A stretch of DNA of 64,000 bases, taken from contig NZ_PTJO01000001.1 of NCBI RefSeq assembly GCF_003716585.1, positions 186,001 through 250,000 of the forward strand. Direction: 5' to 3'. The stretch comes from Corynebacterium alimapuense. Its GTDB lineage: Bacteria > Actinomycetota > Actinomycetes > Mycobacteriales > Mycobacteriaceae. Below the pieces are notes generated by a model. That model saw only the letters and a program-made list of their open reading frames with translations. It made no database searches and had not been told where the DNA came from. Positions 52,307 to 63,622 of the stretch are shown one piece after another (the first letter of the stretch is position 1; the number at the start of each line of letters is the position of its first letter). The position numbers and the translations under genes are program-made.

Positions 52307-53287
52307 TTAGAGCGCTGGCACCAGGTAAACCGCCATCACAATGCAGACGATCCACAAGATCGCCAGAGACTGCAAAACTCGGTCAGACAAGGCCATTTCA
52401 TCAGGAGCACCGCCGTCACCCCGATCGACATCCGCCGCATAGCGCAAGATGGCGATGGTGAACGGAACCATGGAAATCTGGTACCAAACTCCGGCCATTC
52501 CTTCGACCGCGCTGGAGAGCTCGAATCCCCACAAGGCATAGCTCATGACCACAGCGGTGGCCGCCAGAGTCCAGACAAAGCGCAGGTAGGGGGCAGTGTA
52601 TCCCTGTAGCGAACGACGAATCTTCTTGCCGGTACGCTCAGCCAACAGCAGTTCGGAATAGCGTTTTCCGGAAGCCATAAACAAGGAGCCGAAAGCTGCC
52701 ACGAGCAGGAACCACTGCGAGAGATCAATGCCTGCGGCCACGCCACCAGCCATAGCTCGCAACATAAAGCCGGAGGACACTAACGCGATATCGATCACTG
52801 GCAGGTGCTTCCAGCCAAAGCAATAGCCCAGCTGCAATGCGATATAGACGGACACCACCGCAGCCAGACCCCAGCCAGAAGAAGCCAGGAAAGACAGACC
52901 AATAGCTGCAATGATCAGCACCACTGCCATTGCATAAGCCAGGTTGATCGGCAAAACGCCAGAAGCAATCGGACGGAAACGCTTAGTGGGATGTTCGCGG
53001 TCAGCATCAACGTCCCGAGCATCATTGACTAAGTAGATCGAAGAAGCCGCAAGGCAGAATACGACGAAGGCTAGAGCGACGTCGATAATGGTGCGCCCGT
53101 TGATCAACGCATCGGTGCCGGCTGCTGCTGGCGCCGCGATAACGAGGACGTTTTTAACCCACTGCTTCGGCCTTAGGGCCTTGATCATGGCATCGGGAAG
53201 GTTCTTTGGAGGCTGCCGCTTCCGGGTGTTATCGATGCCTTCGGTATGCGGCTCAGAATAGAAGATCCCCGGCTTGTCCTCGTTCAC
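52307..53287 (-). CDS. ubiA: Decaprenyl-phosphate phosphoribosyltransferase
   Basis: A 326-residue UbiA-family membrane enzyme that joins phosphoribose to decaprenyl phosphate, the first step of decaprenyl-phosphoryl-arabinose synthesis. The metal-binding motif is NDARDVDADREHPTKRFRP; the second Asp-rich loop is ADVDRGDGGAPDEM. Nine helices are visible. The N-terminal 30 residues are hydrophilic, as in corynebacterial homologues. The GTG start overlaps the PAP2 gene stop as GTGA. Cell-wall donor synthesis next to its users aftB and glfT2 matches the conserved locus. Confidence 0.93.
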   Translation of the reverse strand: MNEDKPGIFYSEPHTEGIDNTRKRQPPKNLPDAMIKALRPKQWVKNVLVIAAPAAAGTDALINGRTIIDVALAFVVFCLAASSIYLVNDARDVDADREHPTKRFRPIASGVLPINLAYAMAVVLIIAAIGLSFLASSGWGLAAVVSVYIALQLGYCFGWKHLPVIDIALVSSGFMLRAMAGGVAAGIDLSQWFLLVAAFGSLFMASGKRYSELLLAERTGKKIRRSLQGYTAPYLRFVWTLAATAVVMSYALWGFELSSAVEGMAGVWYQISMVPFTIAILRYAADVDRGDGGAPDEMALSDRVLQSLAILWIVCIVMAVYLVPAL

Positions 53288-53811
53288 GCGAGTTTCCTCT
53301 CAATGGTGGTGATGACACGGCTAGTGGTCACGCCCAATAGGGCGCCCGCTAGGGTGTCGGACGGATAATGCACTCCCAGGACCATACGCGAACCCATCAT
53401 GACCGGAATCCCGGCCAAGGGCAGAGCGGAACCGCTCAGACGTGCCAGGGAGGCTAAAGCCGCAGAGGTAGAGGTTGCGTGCGAAGAAGGGAAAGAGAGC
53501 TTCGACGGAGTATCCACGCCAATGCGAATACGCGGGTCGTGAGGCCGAGCACGACGAATCACACGCTTGATTACAACAGATGCGGCATGAGCGCTAAATG
53601 CCGAAACGCCTAGCGCTACCCATTGGCGACGACGCGGGCGATCCAGCCCAGCGCCAAGCGCGGCCAGACCAAGCCAGCCAAGAGAGTGCTCGCCGAAGTG
53701 GGAAAGAGAGCGGGCTGTCTTGACGACGCCGGGCTGATCCATCAACGCATCCTGCACGCCGATCAGCAGCTCGACTTCATGGCGGCTCAAGTTATTGACA
53801 GTTTCGCTCAC
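53284..53811 (-). CDS. PAP2-family phosphatase, probable decaprenylphosphoryl-5-phosphoribose phosphatase
   Basis: A 175-residue membrane phosphatase. The three PAP2 motifs are KRVIRRARPHDP, FPSSHATS and RMVLGVHYPSDTLAG. Together with UbiA it would remove the 5-phosphate of decaprenyl-phosphoryl-phosphoribose (as proposed for Rv3807c). GTG 53811 is chosen because it follows GGGGGAG by eight bases and overlaps the glfT2 stop as GTGA; a TTG at 53829 would overlap more. Tight overlap on both sides indicates coupled translation. Confidence 0.88.
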   Translation of the reverse strand: MSETVNNLSRHEVELLIGVQDALMDQPGVVKTARSLSHFGEHSLGWLGLAALGAGLDRPRRRQWVALGVSAFSAHAASVVIKRVIRRARPHDPRIRIGVDTPSKLSFPSSHATSTSAALASLARLSGSALPLAGIPVMMGSRMVLGVHYPSDTLAGALLGVTTSRVITTIERKLA

Positions 53812-55814
53812 TTGAAGATCTCCCCCCAAGATTCACGGCTAGTCAACGTGGGCAGTGCTGCGCGGTATTGATCACGGAGATCGTCGAAACGCTCAGCCAC
53901 TTCTTTTTGAAGTGCCCAGGTCTGTTTGGCTAGATCTTTAGCCAAGTCACGGTCGCGCTTGCGGTAGGCCACTCCGTTGTTTCCGGCGGTAGTCACCGTG
54001 ACACCGTCCAGGCGCGAGAGACTAAACCAGCGGGCCTCCTCTGGAGAGAGGTTGGCCTGCGGAACCTCGTGGTGGCGAGGATCTTCTTTACTCAAAGAGT
54101 GCTTCAACCCCTTGAGCAACCAGCGTGCTTTTTTCACCTTGGCCAGTCGCCCACCGATGTCACGAATCGGCACGCCCGGAGCACCAGAGGCAACCGGTAG
54201 ATCCGCAGCCGTGGGAATGACCACCGCATCGGAGTAGTTCTTGCGGATCTGCGCAATCCGAGGCAAAGAAGACTCAAGAATATCGAAAAGCTGATCAGGT
54301 CCTGCGAGGAAATCCTTCATCGATTCAAGCTGAATAGCCAGCGTCGAATACTCCATGCACATTAAGTGCTTAAAGGTGGATTTACGCATGGAGGCGATCA
54401 GACCATCGACAGGACCATCGTGGTTGAGCGCCGCGACGATCAGTCGGTTGCGTAGGTGGAAATAGGCCTGCCAATCAGTGGCATCATCTTTGTCAGTCCA
54501 GGCCATGTGCCAGATAGCTACGCCTGGCCAAGTCACGGTCGGGAATCCTGAGTTTCCAGCCCGCAAGGAGTACTCGGTGTCATCCCACTTAATAAATAGT
54601 GGCAAAGGCTGACCGTTAGCTTCTGCGACCACACGGGGGAACATACACATCCACCAGCCGTTGTAGTCGACATCAATTCGACGATGCAGATCAGCAGACT
54701 GATTACTCTCTTGCTTTGCTCCTCTACCGCTGTGCCCCGTCGAATCTCCGGAGCCATTGAGCGGATAGTGCGCGAAATCGTGATCGCTCACGGAGTGCGG
54801 CGCTGGGCTCCACATAAAGTCTGAGCTGCTGACGATTTCACCCATGGTGCGCAGCTGACTGCGTTCCTGCAGGTTAAGCATCTGGCCACCAATAATGACC
54901 GGTTTGGCTGCGTAGCGGCCGACCTGGATAGCACGGAGAATCGACTCCGGCTCGATGGCAATGTCATCATCCATATAGAGGATAAATGGCGACTCCGCAG
55001 CACCAGCCGGTCCATCACCTAGCGCCTCATACATGATGCGCGAATAGCCACCCGATCCACCGAGGTTGCCCTGGCGAAACTCATGAAAACGATCGCCGAA
55101 GTGGGCGATGGCTTCGTCATAGCCGGGTTCATCCGCCGGATGAGCATTACCTTGATCCGGCATGATGACGGCGTCGATAGCGGCGTCGACAAGCGGGTCT
55201 TCGCCGAGAGCCTGCAATGCCGCAACGGCATCGGCAGGACGATTAAAGGTGGGAATGCCCACGGTGGCGCGCTTGTCGAAAGGACCAACTTGCGTGCCAT
55301 CAGGCATGGTCTGTGGGCCTGGTGCACGATCTGCGTACCAACCAGCCTCAGTCAGCGTCGTTTGTGTCTCGGCAGTGACGTCAAACCACAGCCAACCGCC
55401 ATCTTCAAAATGGGAAAGCGGGATGGTGAACTCCACCACATCATCGCTGACCAATTGGCCAGCTACCGATACTCGGGTGCCGTCGATTTTGGAACGGTAA
55501 ACCTCCACGTTCGCGGTACCTGCCACCCGCATCCGCAACAGGACGTGATCGAGCTGCGACCAGCGGCGCCAATAGCTGGCAGGAAACGCATTGAAGTAGG
55601 TCTGAAACGAGGATTCCGCCCCCGCTGGCACTGTAACAGTGACACGGTCTGACCAGGTCAGACGATCTTTATTCTGCTCAGCCTCAAGTAGGTAAAGGGT
55701 CCGCACATCGTGCGGCTCCCCTCGCCTGGGCAGCAGTATCCGCTGCAGCATTTCCCGCACGTTGTGGTCTCCAGTGTCGTTCACGGTGATTGTCTCTGCC
55801 TTTCGACGACTCAT
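53808..55814 (-). CDS. glfT2: Galactofuranosyltransferase GlfT2
   Basis: A 668-residue inverting GT-2 enzyme that elongates the galactan of arabinogalactan with alternating 5- and 6-linked galactofuranose from UDP-Galf. The N-terminal jelly-roll domain (about residues 20-175) contains GWYADRAPGPQ; the GT-A domain starts near VGIPTFNRPADA. The metal site D282-D284 is in LYMDDDIAIEP, and the catalytic base region in IKWDDTEYSLRAGN. The C-terminal helical domain completes the usual fold. It heads the operon with PAP2, ubiA and aftB. Confidence 0.93.
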   Translation of the reverse strand: MSRRKAETITVNDTGDHNVREMLQRILLPRRGEPHDVRTLYLLEAEQNKDRLTWSDRVTVTVPAGAESSFQTYFNAFPASYWRRWSQLDHVLLRMRVAGTANVEVYRSKIDGTRVSVAGQLVSDDVVEFTIPLSHFEDGGWLWFDVTAETQTTLTEAGWYADRAPGPQTMPDGTQVGPFDKRATVGIPTFNRPADAVAALQALGEDPLVDAAIDAVIMPDQGNAHPADEPGYDEAIAHFGDRFHEFRQGNLGGSGGYSRIMYEALGDGPAGAAESPFILYMDDDIAIEPESILRAIQVGRYAAKPVIIGGQMLNLQERSQLRTMGEIVSSSDFMWSPAPHSVSDHDFAHYPLNGSGDSTGHSGRGAKQESNQSADLHRRIDVDYNGWWMCMFPRVVAEANGQPLPLFIKWDDTEYSLRAGNSGFPTVTWPGVAIWHMAWTDKDDATDWQAYFHLRNRLIVAALNHDGPVDGLIASMRKSTFKHLMCMEYSTLAIQLESMKDFLAGPDQLFDILESSLPRIAQIRKNYSDAVVIPTAADLPVASGAPGVPIRDIGGRLAKVKKARWLLKGLKHSLSKEDPRHHEVPQANLSPEEARWFSLSRLDGVTVTTAGNNGVAYRKRDRDLAKDLAKQTWALQKEVAERFDDLRDQYRAALPTLTSRESWGEIFK

Positions 55815-56030
55815 CTCACACTCAAGGTTAGTGGGCCGAACCAGATTCTACGGACTCACTCGCATCTCGCGCGGGCGTGTCCTGAGGTTCACAGAGTCTT
55901 AATACCTTGAACAGAGTTCGCCATCATGAGTTTTCCCAGCATCAGAAGGAACACTTGTATGCCCCTGCCCCACTGCCGAATCGCCGATTAGAGCAGGTTC
56001 TAGCGTTCTATTTCCTATTAGACAGCAGTA

Positions 56031-56078
56031 CTCCCCGGTAAGTTGATTCCTGAATTTCTCAGTTCAACTTCCGGGGAG
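56031..56078. other. Long stem-loop between glfT2 and the LMW-phosphatase-like gene
   Basis: CTCCCCGG-T-AAGTTGA and TCAACTTCCGGGGAG pair over 15 bp with one bulged base around a 17-base loop. No T tract follows on either strand, so it is not a classical terminator. It lies in a 338-bp gap (55815-56152) that otherwise shows no gene. It may be a processing or regulatory RNA structure. Confidence 0.5.
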
Positions 56079-56152
56079 CAGTCTGGTAGCCCGAGGGAGC
56101 TACTCGCGTTCGTGTCGAACCACTCAGAATGGGCAGGTGATGCCCCAACAAA

Positions 56153-56785
56153 TTAGGCCGGCAACGGGGACCGAGTCTGAACGGGCACACCGAGCTCTGA
56201 AAGCAAGATCGAGACATGATCCGCAAGGTCATCCGCGGTAACCCGCGCCTGGCTCAAGTCCATACCGTCGGCGGCGGAAATATCCCACTGAACGTATCGA
56301 CGGCCCGCTAGGTCCGGCGTTTCATCGATCCCAAGGTAGACCACAATGTCTGCTGCATCGAGAGTGCGTTGACGCCCAAAGTCCAATTGCGCCGAAGTAT
56401 CGAGGCCACGCTCATCCATGACCCATTCAACGAGAGTGTCTTCACGGTTTTCTGGGTGCGTACCCGCCACTGTGGCAACGACTGCATTGCCACTGAGCTG
56501 TCGCGCCAGCCCTGCGGCCAAGCTAGCCCAAGCTGCATTTCCCCGACTGACGAAGAGGATTCGCTTTCGACGATCACCTACGTCGCCGTGAGTCCAGATA
56601 TGATCTTCGATGCGCTCTGCAGCTTCCCTTGCCACCAGTACTGACAAGAAATTGGTGACCTTCGCAGTTGCAGTGTGCTCGTCGACGACGGTGTCGACGA
56701 TGTCGTCAATGATCTGCGAGTCGCAGATGTGACCGTAGCGGTTGTAGAGATCGCTGCGAACTGTACGGAACTTGATGTCGGTCAT
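56153..56785 (-). CDS. LMW-phosphatase/arsenate-reductase-like protein lacking catalytic residues
   Basis: A 210-residue paralogue of the downstream-numbered gene at 57105. The N-terminal helical part (YNRYGHICDSQIIDDIVDTVV) resembles the three-helix dimerisation domain of such proteins. The C-terminal part has the LMW-phosphatase fold, but the phosphate loop reads FVSRGNAAWASLA: the catalytic Cys is S80 and the Arg is W86, where the neighbour has C79 and R85. It should not reduce arsenate or hydrolyse phosphotyrosine by the usual route; a binding or regulatory role is possible. ATG 56785 gives the same length as the paralogue; upstream extensions are not supported. Confidence 0.75.
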   Translation of the reverse strand: MTDIKFRTVRSDLYNRYGHICDSQIIDDIVDTVVDEHTATAKVTNFLSVLVAREAAERIEDHIWTHGDVGDRRKRILFVSRGNAAWASLAAGLARQLSGNAVVATVAGTHPENREDTLVEWVMDERGLDTSAQLDFGRQRTLDAADIVVYLGIDETPDLAGRRYVQWDISAADGMDLSQARVTADDLADHVSILLSELGVPVQTRSPLPA

Positions 56786-56815
56786 GAGAAGCTCACTTTC
56801 ATAGATTGCGGATAG

Positions 56816-56846
56816 GTTAACGAGGAGCCTTGTTGTTAACCTTTTG
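56816..56846. promoter_or_regulatory. GTTAACC-type direct repeat upstream of the catalytically degenerate paralogue
   Basis: TGTTAACC-TTTT-GTTCA (forward, 56834-56850) shows heptamers with an 11-base period, and a further GGTTAAC at 56815-56821 adds an inverted arm. The same TGTTAACC-N4-GTT pattern occurs at 57795 and 63355. It resembles the GTTCACC-N4-GTTCACC phosphate boxes of streptomycetes; this is a likeness, not proof. Confidence 0.4.
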
Positions 56847-57031
56847 TTCACCATAACCGCATCAACAGCGCTTCCGCAAGGATTATTCCAGGAACTTTCG
56901 CAAATTATGAAGAAATGCGCACCTGAAACGATTCATATTTCGTTCACCTTTAAGACACTTGATGAACAGTCGACCCCTCCCCGGGGTCGCCACCGGCCAT
57001 GACTAGCCGTCCACTACCCAAATAGCGCAAA

Positions 57032-57060
57032 CCCCGGACCGCCATATTGACAGTCCGGGG
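57032..57060 (-). terminator. Possible terminator of the arsenate-reductase-like gene
   Basis: CCCCGGAC and GTCCGGGG pair over 8 bp around 13 bases, 44 bases beyond the stop codon on the minus strand. Only a short T run (TTT) follows, so it may be weak. Confidence 0.5.
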
Positions 57061-57104
57061 CATTATCCCGCGCTAGTAGCGACGAGAGCATAAGCAGTGT
57101 CGGC

Positions 57105-57737
57105 CTAGGCCACCTCTGAGGCTCCCTCCTTGGGAGCTTTACCGATCTCTTCGAGTAGGACGAGAATGCGCTTTTCAACCTCGTCCGCAATCTCGCGAAC
57201 CTTCTCGATCGACTGGCCGGCTGGATCCTCAATATCCCAATGGACATAGCGGACTGCCGGAATCCCTGGCACCTCATCGACCCCCATGAGTACAACAACA
57301 TTAGAGCGGTGAACCGTGCGAGGAACGATTTCCTTTTGGTAAATGTGATCGGTGGAGATTCCACGCTCCTGGAGAACTTGAAGAACCTGCGAGTCAACGC
57401 CACCAGTGGGATTAAGGCCCACCGAGCGGACCATCACACGGTCTCCCACCAGGTGGTGGGTAATATTGGCGGCCAGCTGGGAACGGCCAGCATTCTTTTC
57501 ACAGACGAAGAGGATTTCACGGCGGGAATCGCCATCACGGTTAATATCTACCGCCATGTCTTCCAACTCCTCAGCCGCAGTGCGCTCAACCAGCACCGGA
57601 AGGAAAGTCTTTATTTTCGCAGTTGCCTCAGCCTCTGCAATCACGCGATCAAGGACCCCATCAATAGCCTCAGCATCGAAGTACTGCTCGTAGCGACGGT
57701 GCAGATCTTCGCGGACAATGACGTAGGGATCCTTCAT
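57105..57737 (-). CDS. Arsenate reductase / LMW protein-tyrosine-phosphatase family protein
   Basis: A 210-residue cytoplasmic protein. An N-terminal three-helix domain (residues about 5-65; YEQYFDAEAIDGVLDRVIAEA) precedes a LMW-phosphatase domain with intact phosphate loop C79-EKNAG-R85-S in ILFVCEKNAGRSQLAANI. Corynebacterial relatives act as mycothiol-dependent arsenate reductases; a phosphatase function is equally possible from the fold. ATG 57737 lies 11 bases after AGGAA; a GTG at 57746 is too close to it. Its neighbour is a degenerate paralogue, and both carry a GTTAACC-type repeat upstream. No arsR or arsB gene is seen nearby. Confidence 0.82.
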   Translation of the reverse strand: MKDPYVIVREDLHRRYEQYFDAEAIDGVLDRVIAEAEATAKIKTFLPVLVERTAAEELEDMAVDINRDGDSRREILFVCEKNAGRSQLAANITHHLVGDRVMVRSVGLNPTGGVDSQVLQVLQERGISTDHIYQKEIVPRTVHRSNVVVLMGVDEVPGIPAVRYVHWDIEDPAGQSIEKVREIADEVEKRILVLLEEIGKAPKEGASEVA

Positions 57738-57794
57738 GATGGCCACAACTTCCTGTAGAGATTTCCGAATGTCAGTAACTCCAAATTACCTGAC

Positions 57795-57813
57795 TGTTAA
57801 CCTGCAGTTAACT
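57795..57813. promoter_or_regulatory. GTTAACC-type repeat upstream of the arsenate-reductase-like gene
   Basis: TGTTAACC-TGCA-GTTAACT lies about 60 bases upstream of the start codon. Because GTTAAC is its own reverse complement, the site can be read as a direct repeat of 11-base period or as an inverted repeat. See the related sites at 56834 and 63355. Confidence 0.45.
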
Positions 57814-57863
57814 TTACACTCGGCCAGAAAAGCCCACAAGTTGAAGCGAGCTATATTTTCCAG

Positions 57864-59120
<1,257 letters not shown>

Positions 59121-59235
59121 TTATCTCTCAATCAACTTTTCATCCCACCAGTATCATCAACCACAAATCTGTACTAATGTTGACTACTGATCTCACCGGC
59201 CACACGCGTATCAGTAATTTCAGGGAGTCCACATA

Positions 59236-61413
59236 GTGCAGCAACGACGCCGAATCGCCATGTCACGGCAGGCCAGCGTCCGCCCGACGCTGGCTGCAAT
59301 CTTGTCCGTTTCTCTTGTAGTTTCCGCAGCAGTTGGCGGAAACCAGATCCTCAAGACACAACAGGCCGACCCCGGCCCCGTCAGCGTGATGAAAGAAACT
59401 GAGTCCTTCGCAACTGGCGCCAATGTCGTCATCGAAGATGCCGCTATTAGTGCTCAATCCGGGGAAGCTGGCCCGCGTACCGTCAAGGAATTCACCCGCG
59501 ACGAGACCTTCTCTATGTTCGCCGTGACCTGGGATGGACAGCGCGACCTGGCTGCCTATGTCCGAGCTGAAGCCGAGGACGGTTCTTGGAGTCCCTGGTA
59601 CGACGCTGAGCCGGTTGACCAACTTGCTGCAGACGGCAAAGGTGGCACCGACCTGCTCTATATCGAGCCCACCAACCGCGTTCAGGTCTCCATTACCGGC
59701 GTTGACCTCTACAGCGACGATGACACTTCCCCTGAGGTAGATATCGCCCCAGCAGAGGCCGCACCTGCAGCGCAAGCTCCGGTTGAAGCAGCTCCCGTTG
59801 CGCCCGAGGCGGCAGCGCCCGCAGCAGAGGCACCTGTTGAAGCAGAACCCGCTGCGGCTCCCGCCGCAGCCGCACCGGTTGAGGCCGCACCGGTTGAGGC
59901 CGCACCGATCGCACAGACTATTGATGGTTTGGCGCCGATGCCGTCCAACTACGGCGATATCCTTCCAGTGGCTGATGTTGCCACCTCGGACGACCTAGAC
60001 GTCGTCTTCATCGATGGCAATGCTGATGAGGGTGGCATTGCCCTAGCCGCAGAGTCCACCACTTACGGCATGCCTGATGTGGTCACCCGCGCTGGCTGGG
60101 GTGCAGACGAGAGCAAGCGGTGTAGCTCACCGACCATTGACAGTGGTGGGGTCACTGCCGCTGTTGTCCACCACACTGCAGGTTCCAACAACTACAGTGC
60201 GGCAGAATCCGCTGGCATCATGCGTGGCATGTACAGCTATCACGCAGACTCGCTGAACTGGTGCGACATCGGATACAACGCGGTCGTCGATAAGTTCGGC
60301 ACCATCTACGAGGGCCGCTACGGCGGTCTCGATGAGGCGGTCCAGGGCGCACATGTCGGCGGATTCAACCAAAACACCTTTGGTATCTCCATGATGGGCA
60401 ACTACGACACCACTCAGCCTTCCGCAGAGCTCATCAAATCCGTCGGTGAAATGATTGGCTGGAAGGCCGCTATCTCCGACTTCGATCCAGAAGGAACCAC
60501 GGGCCGCTACTCAGGTGGATTCAACGGTTCGAAGTTCTCAGCCGGCACGACCGCCAGCCTCCCGAATATTTTCGCCCACCGCGATGCGCACTATAACGCG
60601 TGCCCCGGACAGTACGGTTACGCGCAGATGGATAACATTCGGGCATACGCCTCGGAGAAGTATGATGCCATCAACGCAGGTAGCGAGGACTCCAGTCAGA
60701 GCAGCTCATCTGCCACCCCTAGCAGCTCACCCACAGCTCCCAGTAGCCCCGCTGTTGAGCCTTCCGAAGACCCCTCCCCCTCGGCATCTACGTCGACATC
60801 CACGTCCACGACTGTGCCTGATAAAGAGCCTTCCGAGAACGACTCCGTCACCTTCGAGCCCATAGAGACCGGGTCTGCGGCTAACACGATTAACAACGCC
60901 GTCAATGGCAATGATTCTGCAATCATCTCGTTGATCGGCTCCATTGCCGCCATCGCAGTGTCCGCCCTCGCCGCAAATCCCGGTGAGGCTGGAGCCCTTA
61001 CCCAGCTTGGTGATGTCAGTGTGCTCGAAGGTCTGAGTATCTCTGACCTTGAGCCTGTAGTGAGTACGCTCATCTCAATCAGCGGGGACTCTGAGATTGA
61101 ACAAACCTGGAACCAGATCTATACCGTGTTCGGTCCGGTTCTTGGTAGCCCTCGCAGCGGAGTCGCCACTGCAGCCGCAACCGAGTACGCACTCTTCGAC
61201 GACGGCATCATCCTCGATTCCGAACAGACGGGCACGTATGCGCTGTGGGGCACCATCGCTGATGTCTGGGCTGGCCAAGGCTTCGACCTAGGTCCGCTGG
61301 GTCTACCTCTCTCTAACCAGTACTCAACAGGCGATCTGTTACGGGTGAACTTCGAAGGCGGCTATATCACCCTCGACCCGGCTACCGGCGAAGCCGATAT
61401 CACCCTTAGCTAG
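59236..61413 (+). CDS. Secreted PGRP-type N-acetylmuramoyl-L-alanine amidase with LGFP-like C terminus
   Basis: A 725-residue exported protein. GTG 59236 lies 9 bases after AGGGA; the signal peptide is [19 protein letters not shown]. An Ala/Pro/Glu-rich linker (about residues 172-225) leads to the PGRP/Amidase_2 domain (about 285-475), with zinc ligands in VVHHTAG and the later [12 protein letters not shown] Ser/Pro-rich stretch follows, then a C-terminal LGFP-like part ([14 protein letters not shown]). It should cleave the amide between muramic acid and the stem peptide, bound to the arabinogalactan-peptidoglycan layer. The homologue sits beside glf in C. glutamicum. The gene overlaps glpK by 8 bp at the 3' end. 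Confidence 0.88.
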   Translation: MQQRRRIAMSRQASVRPTLAAILSVSLVVSAAVGGNQILKTQQADPGPVSVMKETESFATGANVVIEDAAISAQSGEAGPRTVKEFTRDETFSMFAVTWDGQRDLAAYVRAEAEDGSWSPWYDAEPVDQLAADGKGGTDLLYIEPTNRVQVSITGVDLYSDDDTSPEVDIAPAEAAPAAQAPVEAAPVAPEAAAPAAEAPVEAEPAAAPAAAAPVEAAPVEAAPIAQTIDGLAPMPSNYGDILPVADVATSDDLDVVFIDGNADEGGIALAAESTTYGMPDVVTRAGWGADESKRCSSPTIDSGGVTAAVVHHTAGSNNYSAAESAGIMRGMYSYHADSLNWCDIGYNAVVDKFGTIYEGRYGGLDEAVQGAHVGGFNQNTFGISMMGNYDTTQPSAELIKSVGEMIGWKAAISDFDPEGTTGRYSGGFNGSKFSAGTTASLPNIFAHRDAHYNACPGQYGYAQMDNIRAYASEKYDAINAGSEDSSQSSSSATPSSSPTAPSSPAVEPSEDPSPSASTSTSTSTTVPDKEPSENDSVTFEPIETGSAANTINNAVNGNDSAIISLIGSIAAIAVSALAANPGEAGALTQLGDVSVLEGLSISDLEPVVSTLISISGDSEIEQTWNQIYTVFGPVLGSPRSGVATAAATEYALFDDGIILDSEQTGTYALWGTIADVWAGQGFDLGPLGLPLSNQYSTGDLLRVNFEGGYITLDPATGEADITLS

Positions 61414-62923
61414 CCCAGTCTAAGGAACGCTCAACCGCGCGATCCCAGCCCTCGACCAGCTTGTCTCGCTGTTCGGGGGTCCATGTCGGCGACCACGAGC
61501 GATCAGCTGATTGAAGCGCTCGCACTTCATCAATCCCCGACCAAAAGCCAGCGCCAATGCCGGCTGCGAAAGCTGCTCCCATAGCTGTAGTCTCAATAAT
61601 CTTCGGGCGGACCACCTCTGCCCCCAGGATGTCTGCCTGTAGCTGCATCAACAGGTCATTGGCGGACATTCCCCCGTCGACCCACAGTCGGGTGAGCTCA
61701 ATACCAGAATCTGCTGCCATCGCCTGGACGACTTCTCGGATCTGCAGCGCGGTGGCCTCTAGTACGGCACGTGCGATGTGGCGGCGATCGGCAAAGCGGG
61801 TCAGCCCTACTATGACCCCGCGGGCATCCGGCCGCCAGCGCGGAGCAAACAATCCTGAAAACGCAGGCACGATGTAGACCCCGCCATTGTCATCGACCTC
61901 GCCTGCGAGTCTTTCGATCGCCGCAGCATTGGGGATAATCCCTAATTGATCGCGCAGCCACTGAACCAGCGATCCGCCCACTGCGACGGATCCTTCCAGA
62001 GCATAAACCGGAGCTTGCCCCTCGAATTCATAGAGAACGGTGCTCAGCAATCCATGTCTACTGTACTTCGGCTCTGTCCCGGTATTGAGCAGTAAAAACA
62101 GCCCAGTGCCATAGGTGTTCTTCGCATCCCCGACGTCAAAGCAGCCTTGCCCAAACATTGCCGCTTGCTGGTCTCCTAGCACTCCGGTGAGCGGAATCTG
62201 CGCCAAAGTTCCCCGCTGACGTACTCGGCCAAAATTTCCTACGGAAGGACGAATAGTCGGGAGAATGCTCATCGGCACGCCTAGCGATTCACACAACTGC
62301 GGATCCCATTGCCTGGTGCGCAAATCCATCAGAAGGGTACGCGAAGCATTAGTCACATCGGTGGCATGGACGGCTGGAGAATCTCCATCGCCTAAGGCGC
62401 CACCGGTGAGGTTCCATAGCAACCAGGTATCCATGGTTCCGGCTAAGAGCTCACCGGCGGCCGCTCTTTCGCGTGCACCCTCAACATGGTCAAGAATCCA
62501 GGCAATCTTCGGACCGGCAGAGTAGGAATTGACCAGCAAGCCGGTGCGTTTGAGCCAGCGGGCTGGATCCTCCCCACTGATATCTGCAGTACGGGTGTCT
62601 TGCCAGACAATCGCGTGGTAAATCGGTAATCCAGTGGCCTTATCCCACACCACTGCGGTCTCGCGCTGATTGGTGATCCCCAAAGCGACAATGTCCTCGG
62701 GGGATGCGTCAATGTCGACTAACGCCTCTGAGACTGCATGGCGGGTATTGCCCCATATCTCCAGGGCATCATGTTCCACCCAGCCTTGTTGCGGCATGAT
62801 TTGGGAATGCTCGAATTGAGCCGAGGAAACTACCCGGCCAGCGTGATCGACGAGAATGCATCGCGTCGAGGTCGTGCCTTGGTCTATGGCAGCGACATAT
62901 TGATTTAGTTGGATTGCGGACAC
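61406..62923 (-). CDS. glpK: Glycerol kinase
   Basis: A 505-residue FGGY-family kinase that phosphorylates glycerol to glycerol-3-phosphate. The ATP phosphate loop [36 protein letters not shown], and the second domain [14 protein letters not shown] with [14 protein letters not shown] match the family. GTG 62923 is chosen because it gives the normal length; the frame runs open a further 87 bases without family similarity. The gene has no glpF or glpD beside it. Confidence 0.94.
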   Translation of the reverse strand: MSAIQLNQYVAAIDQGTTSTRCILVDHAGRVVSSAQFEHSQIMPQQGWVEHDALEIWGNTRHAVSEALVDIDASPEDIVALGITNQRETAVVWDKATGLPIYHAIVWQDTRTADISGEDPARWLKRTGLLVNSYSAGPKIAWILDHVEGARERAAAGELLAGTMDTWLLWNLTGGALGDGDSPAVHATDVTNASRTLLMDLRTRQWDPQLCESLGVPMSILPTIRPSVGNFGRVRQRGTLAQIPLTGVLGDQQAAMFGQGCFDVGDAKNTYGTGLFLLLNTGTEPKYSRHGLLSTVLYEFEGQAPVYALEGSVAVGGSLVQWLRDQLGIIPNAAAIERLAGEVDDNGGVYIVPAFSGLFAPRWRPDARGVIVGLTRFADRRHIARAVLEATALQIREVVQAMAADSGIELTRLWVDGGMSANDLLMQLQADILGAEVVRPKIIETTAMGAAFAAGIGAGFWSGIDEVRALQSADRSWSPTWTPEQRDKLVEGWDRAVERSLDWAS

Positions 62924-63010
62924 AGTTTCGAGTTTGCCATGGTTTAACCAGACGATGCCAGAGTCGAAGTACCTACTCGACCACTTCGAAGTCCCAGACT
63001 TAGCGGGCAA

Positions 63011-63622
63011 AGATCTGACCTAAACCACAGCCCGCTTAATCTGACAGATACCGACCTCAACGGTTATCCCTTGACACGCGGCAGCAATGCGACTGGAACT
63101 TCCCTGCCCCTTCAGCCGTCTGCCACCGCGCTAGCGGCCTGCCAGCGCTAGCCCAATAGTGAACTACTCATCTCATGGCGAGACCCCGTTGAGCTATGCG
63201 ACAGGCGATCGGCGCACCGGGGCCCTACATCTGGGCAGCGCTTCTAGCACTGGGACTTTCGTCCAAATAGGTCGATTGAGCTGCACCTATCCCTATCACG
63301 ATTTAGCTAGAGCGCGCTTTTCCCCAACAGGACACCAACACCACAGTTTCTAACTGTTAACCAATCGTTATTATTTTGGGCTAGTTCCGGAACGGTTCGT
63401 ATCGTATCCTTATCTCATGTTGGAACAACCGAATCAATCTCTGCGAATCCCCGATCGGAGAGCAAGGAGAGATTCTGCAGCCAACAAATTCAACACGTGA
63501 TCGACCACCACATCACATGTTGTTCAAGCAATAGGGCCACAACGGTATTCGATCCCCACAGCTACGAGAGATGCCAGCCAAAGTCGCGCTTTTTAAAACA
63601 CCACATTCAAGGAGGACTGCAG
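63011..63622. other. Long intergenic region upstream of the MFS transporter gene
   Basis: About 600 bases with no strong gene. An inverted repeat GCTAGCG/CGCTAGC stands at 63130-63152. A GTTAACC-type site is at 63355-63370. A short frame of 27 codons (63417-63500, MLEQPNQSLRIPDRRARRDS to NKFNT) starts 7 bases after TATCCT, which could be a -10 element of a leaderless transcript. AAGGAGGA at 63609-63616 is the ribosome binding site of the next gene. Confidence 0.45.
63355..63370. promoter_or_regulatory. GTTAACC-type repeat upstream of the MFS gene
   Basis: TGTTAACC-AATC-GTTA matches the pattern at 57795 (TGTTAACC-TGCA-GTTA) and 56834 (TGTTAACC-TTTT-GTTC). It is about 255 bases upstream of the MFS start codon and 35 bases upstream of a TATCCT hexamer. 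Confidence 0.45.

Noticed and set aside
63159-63353. 64-residue frame upstream of the MFS gene
   Set aside because: No ribosome site and no features; ends before the GTTAACC-type site and looks non-coding.
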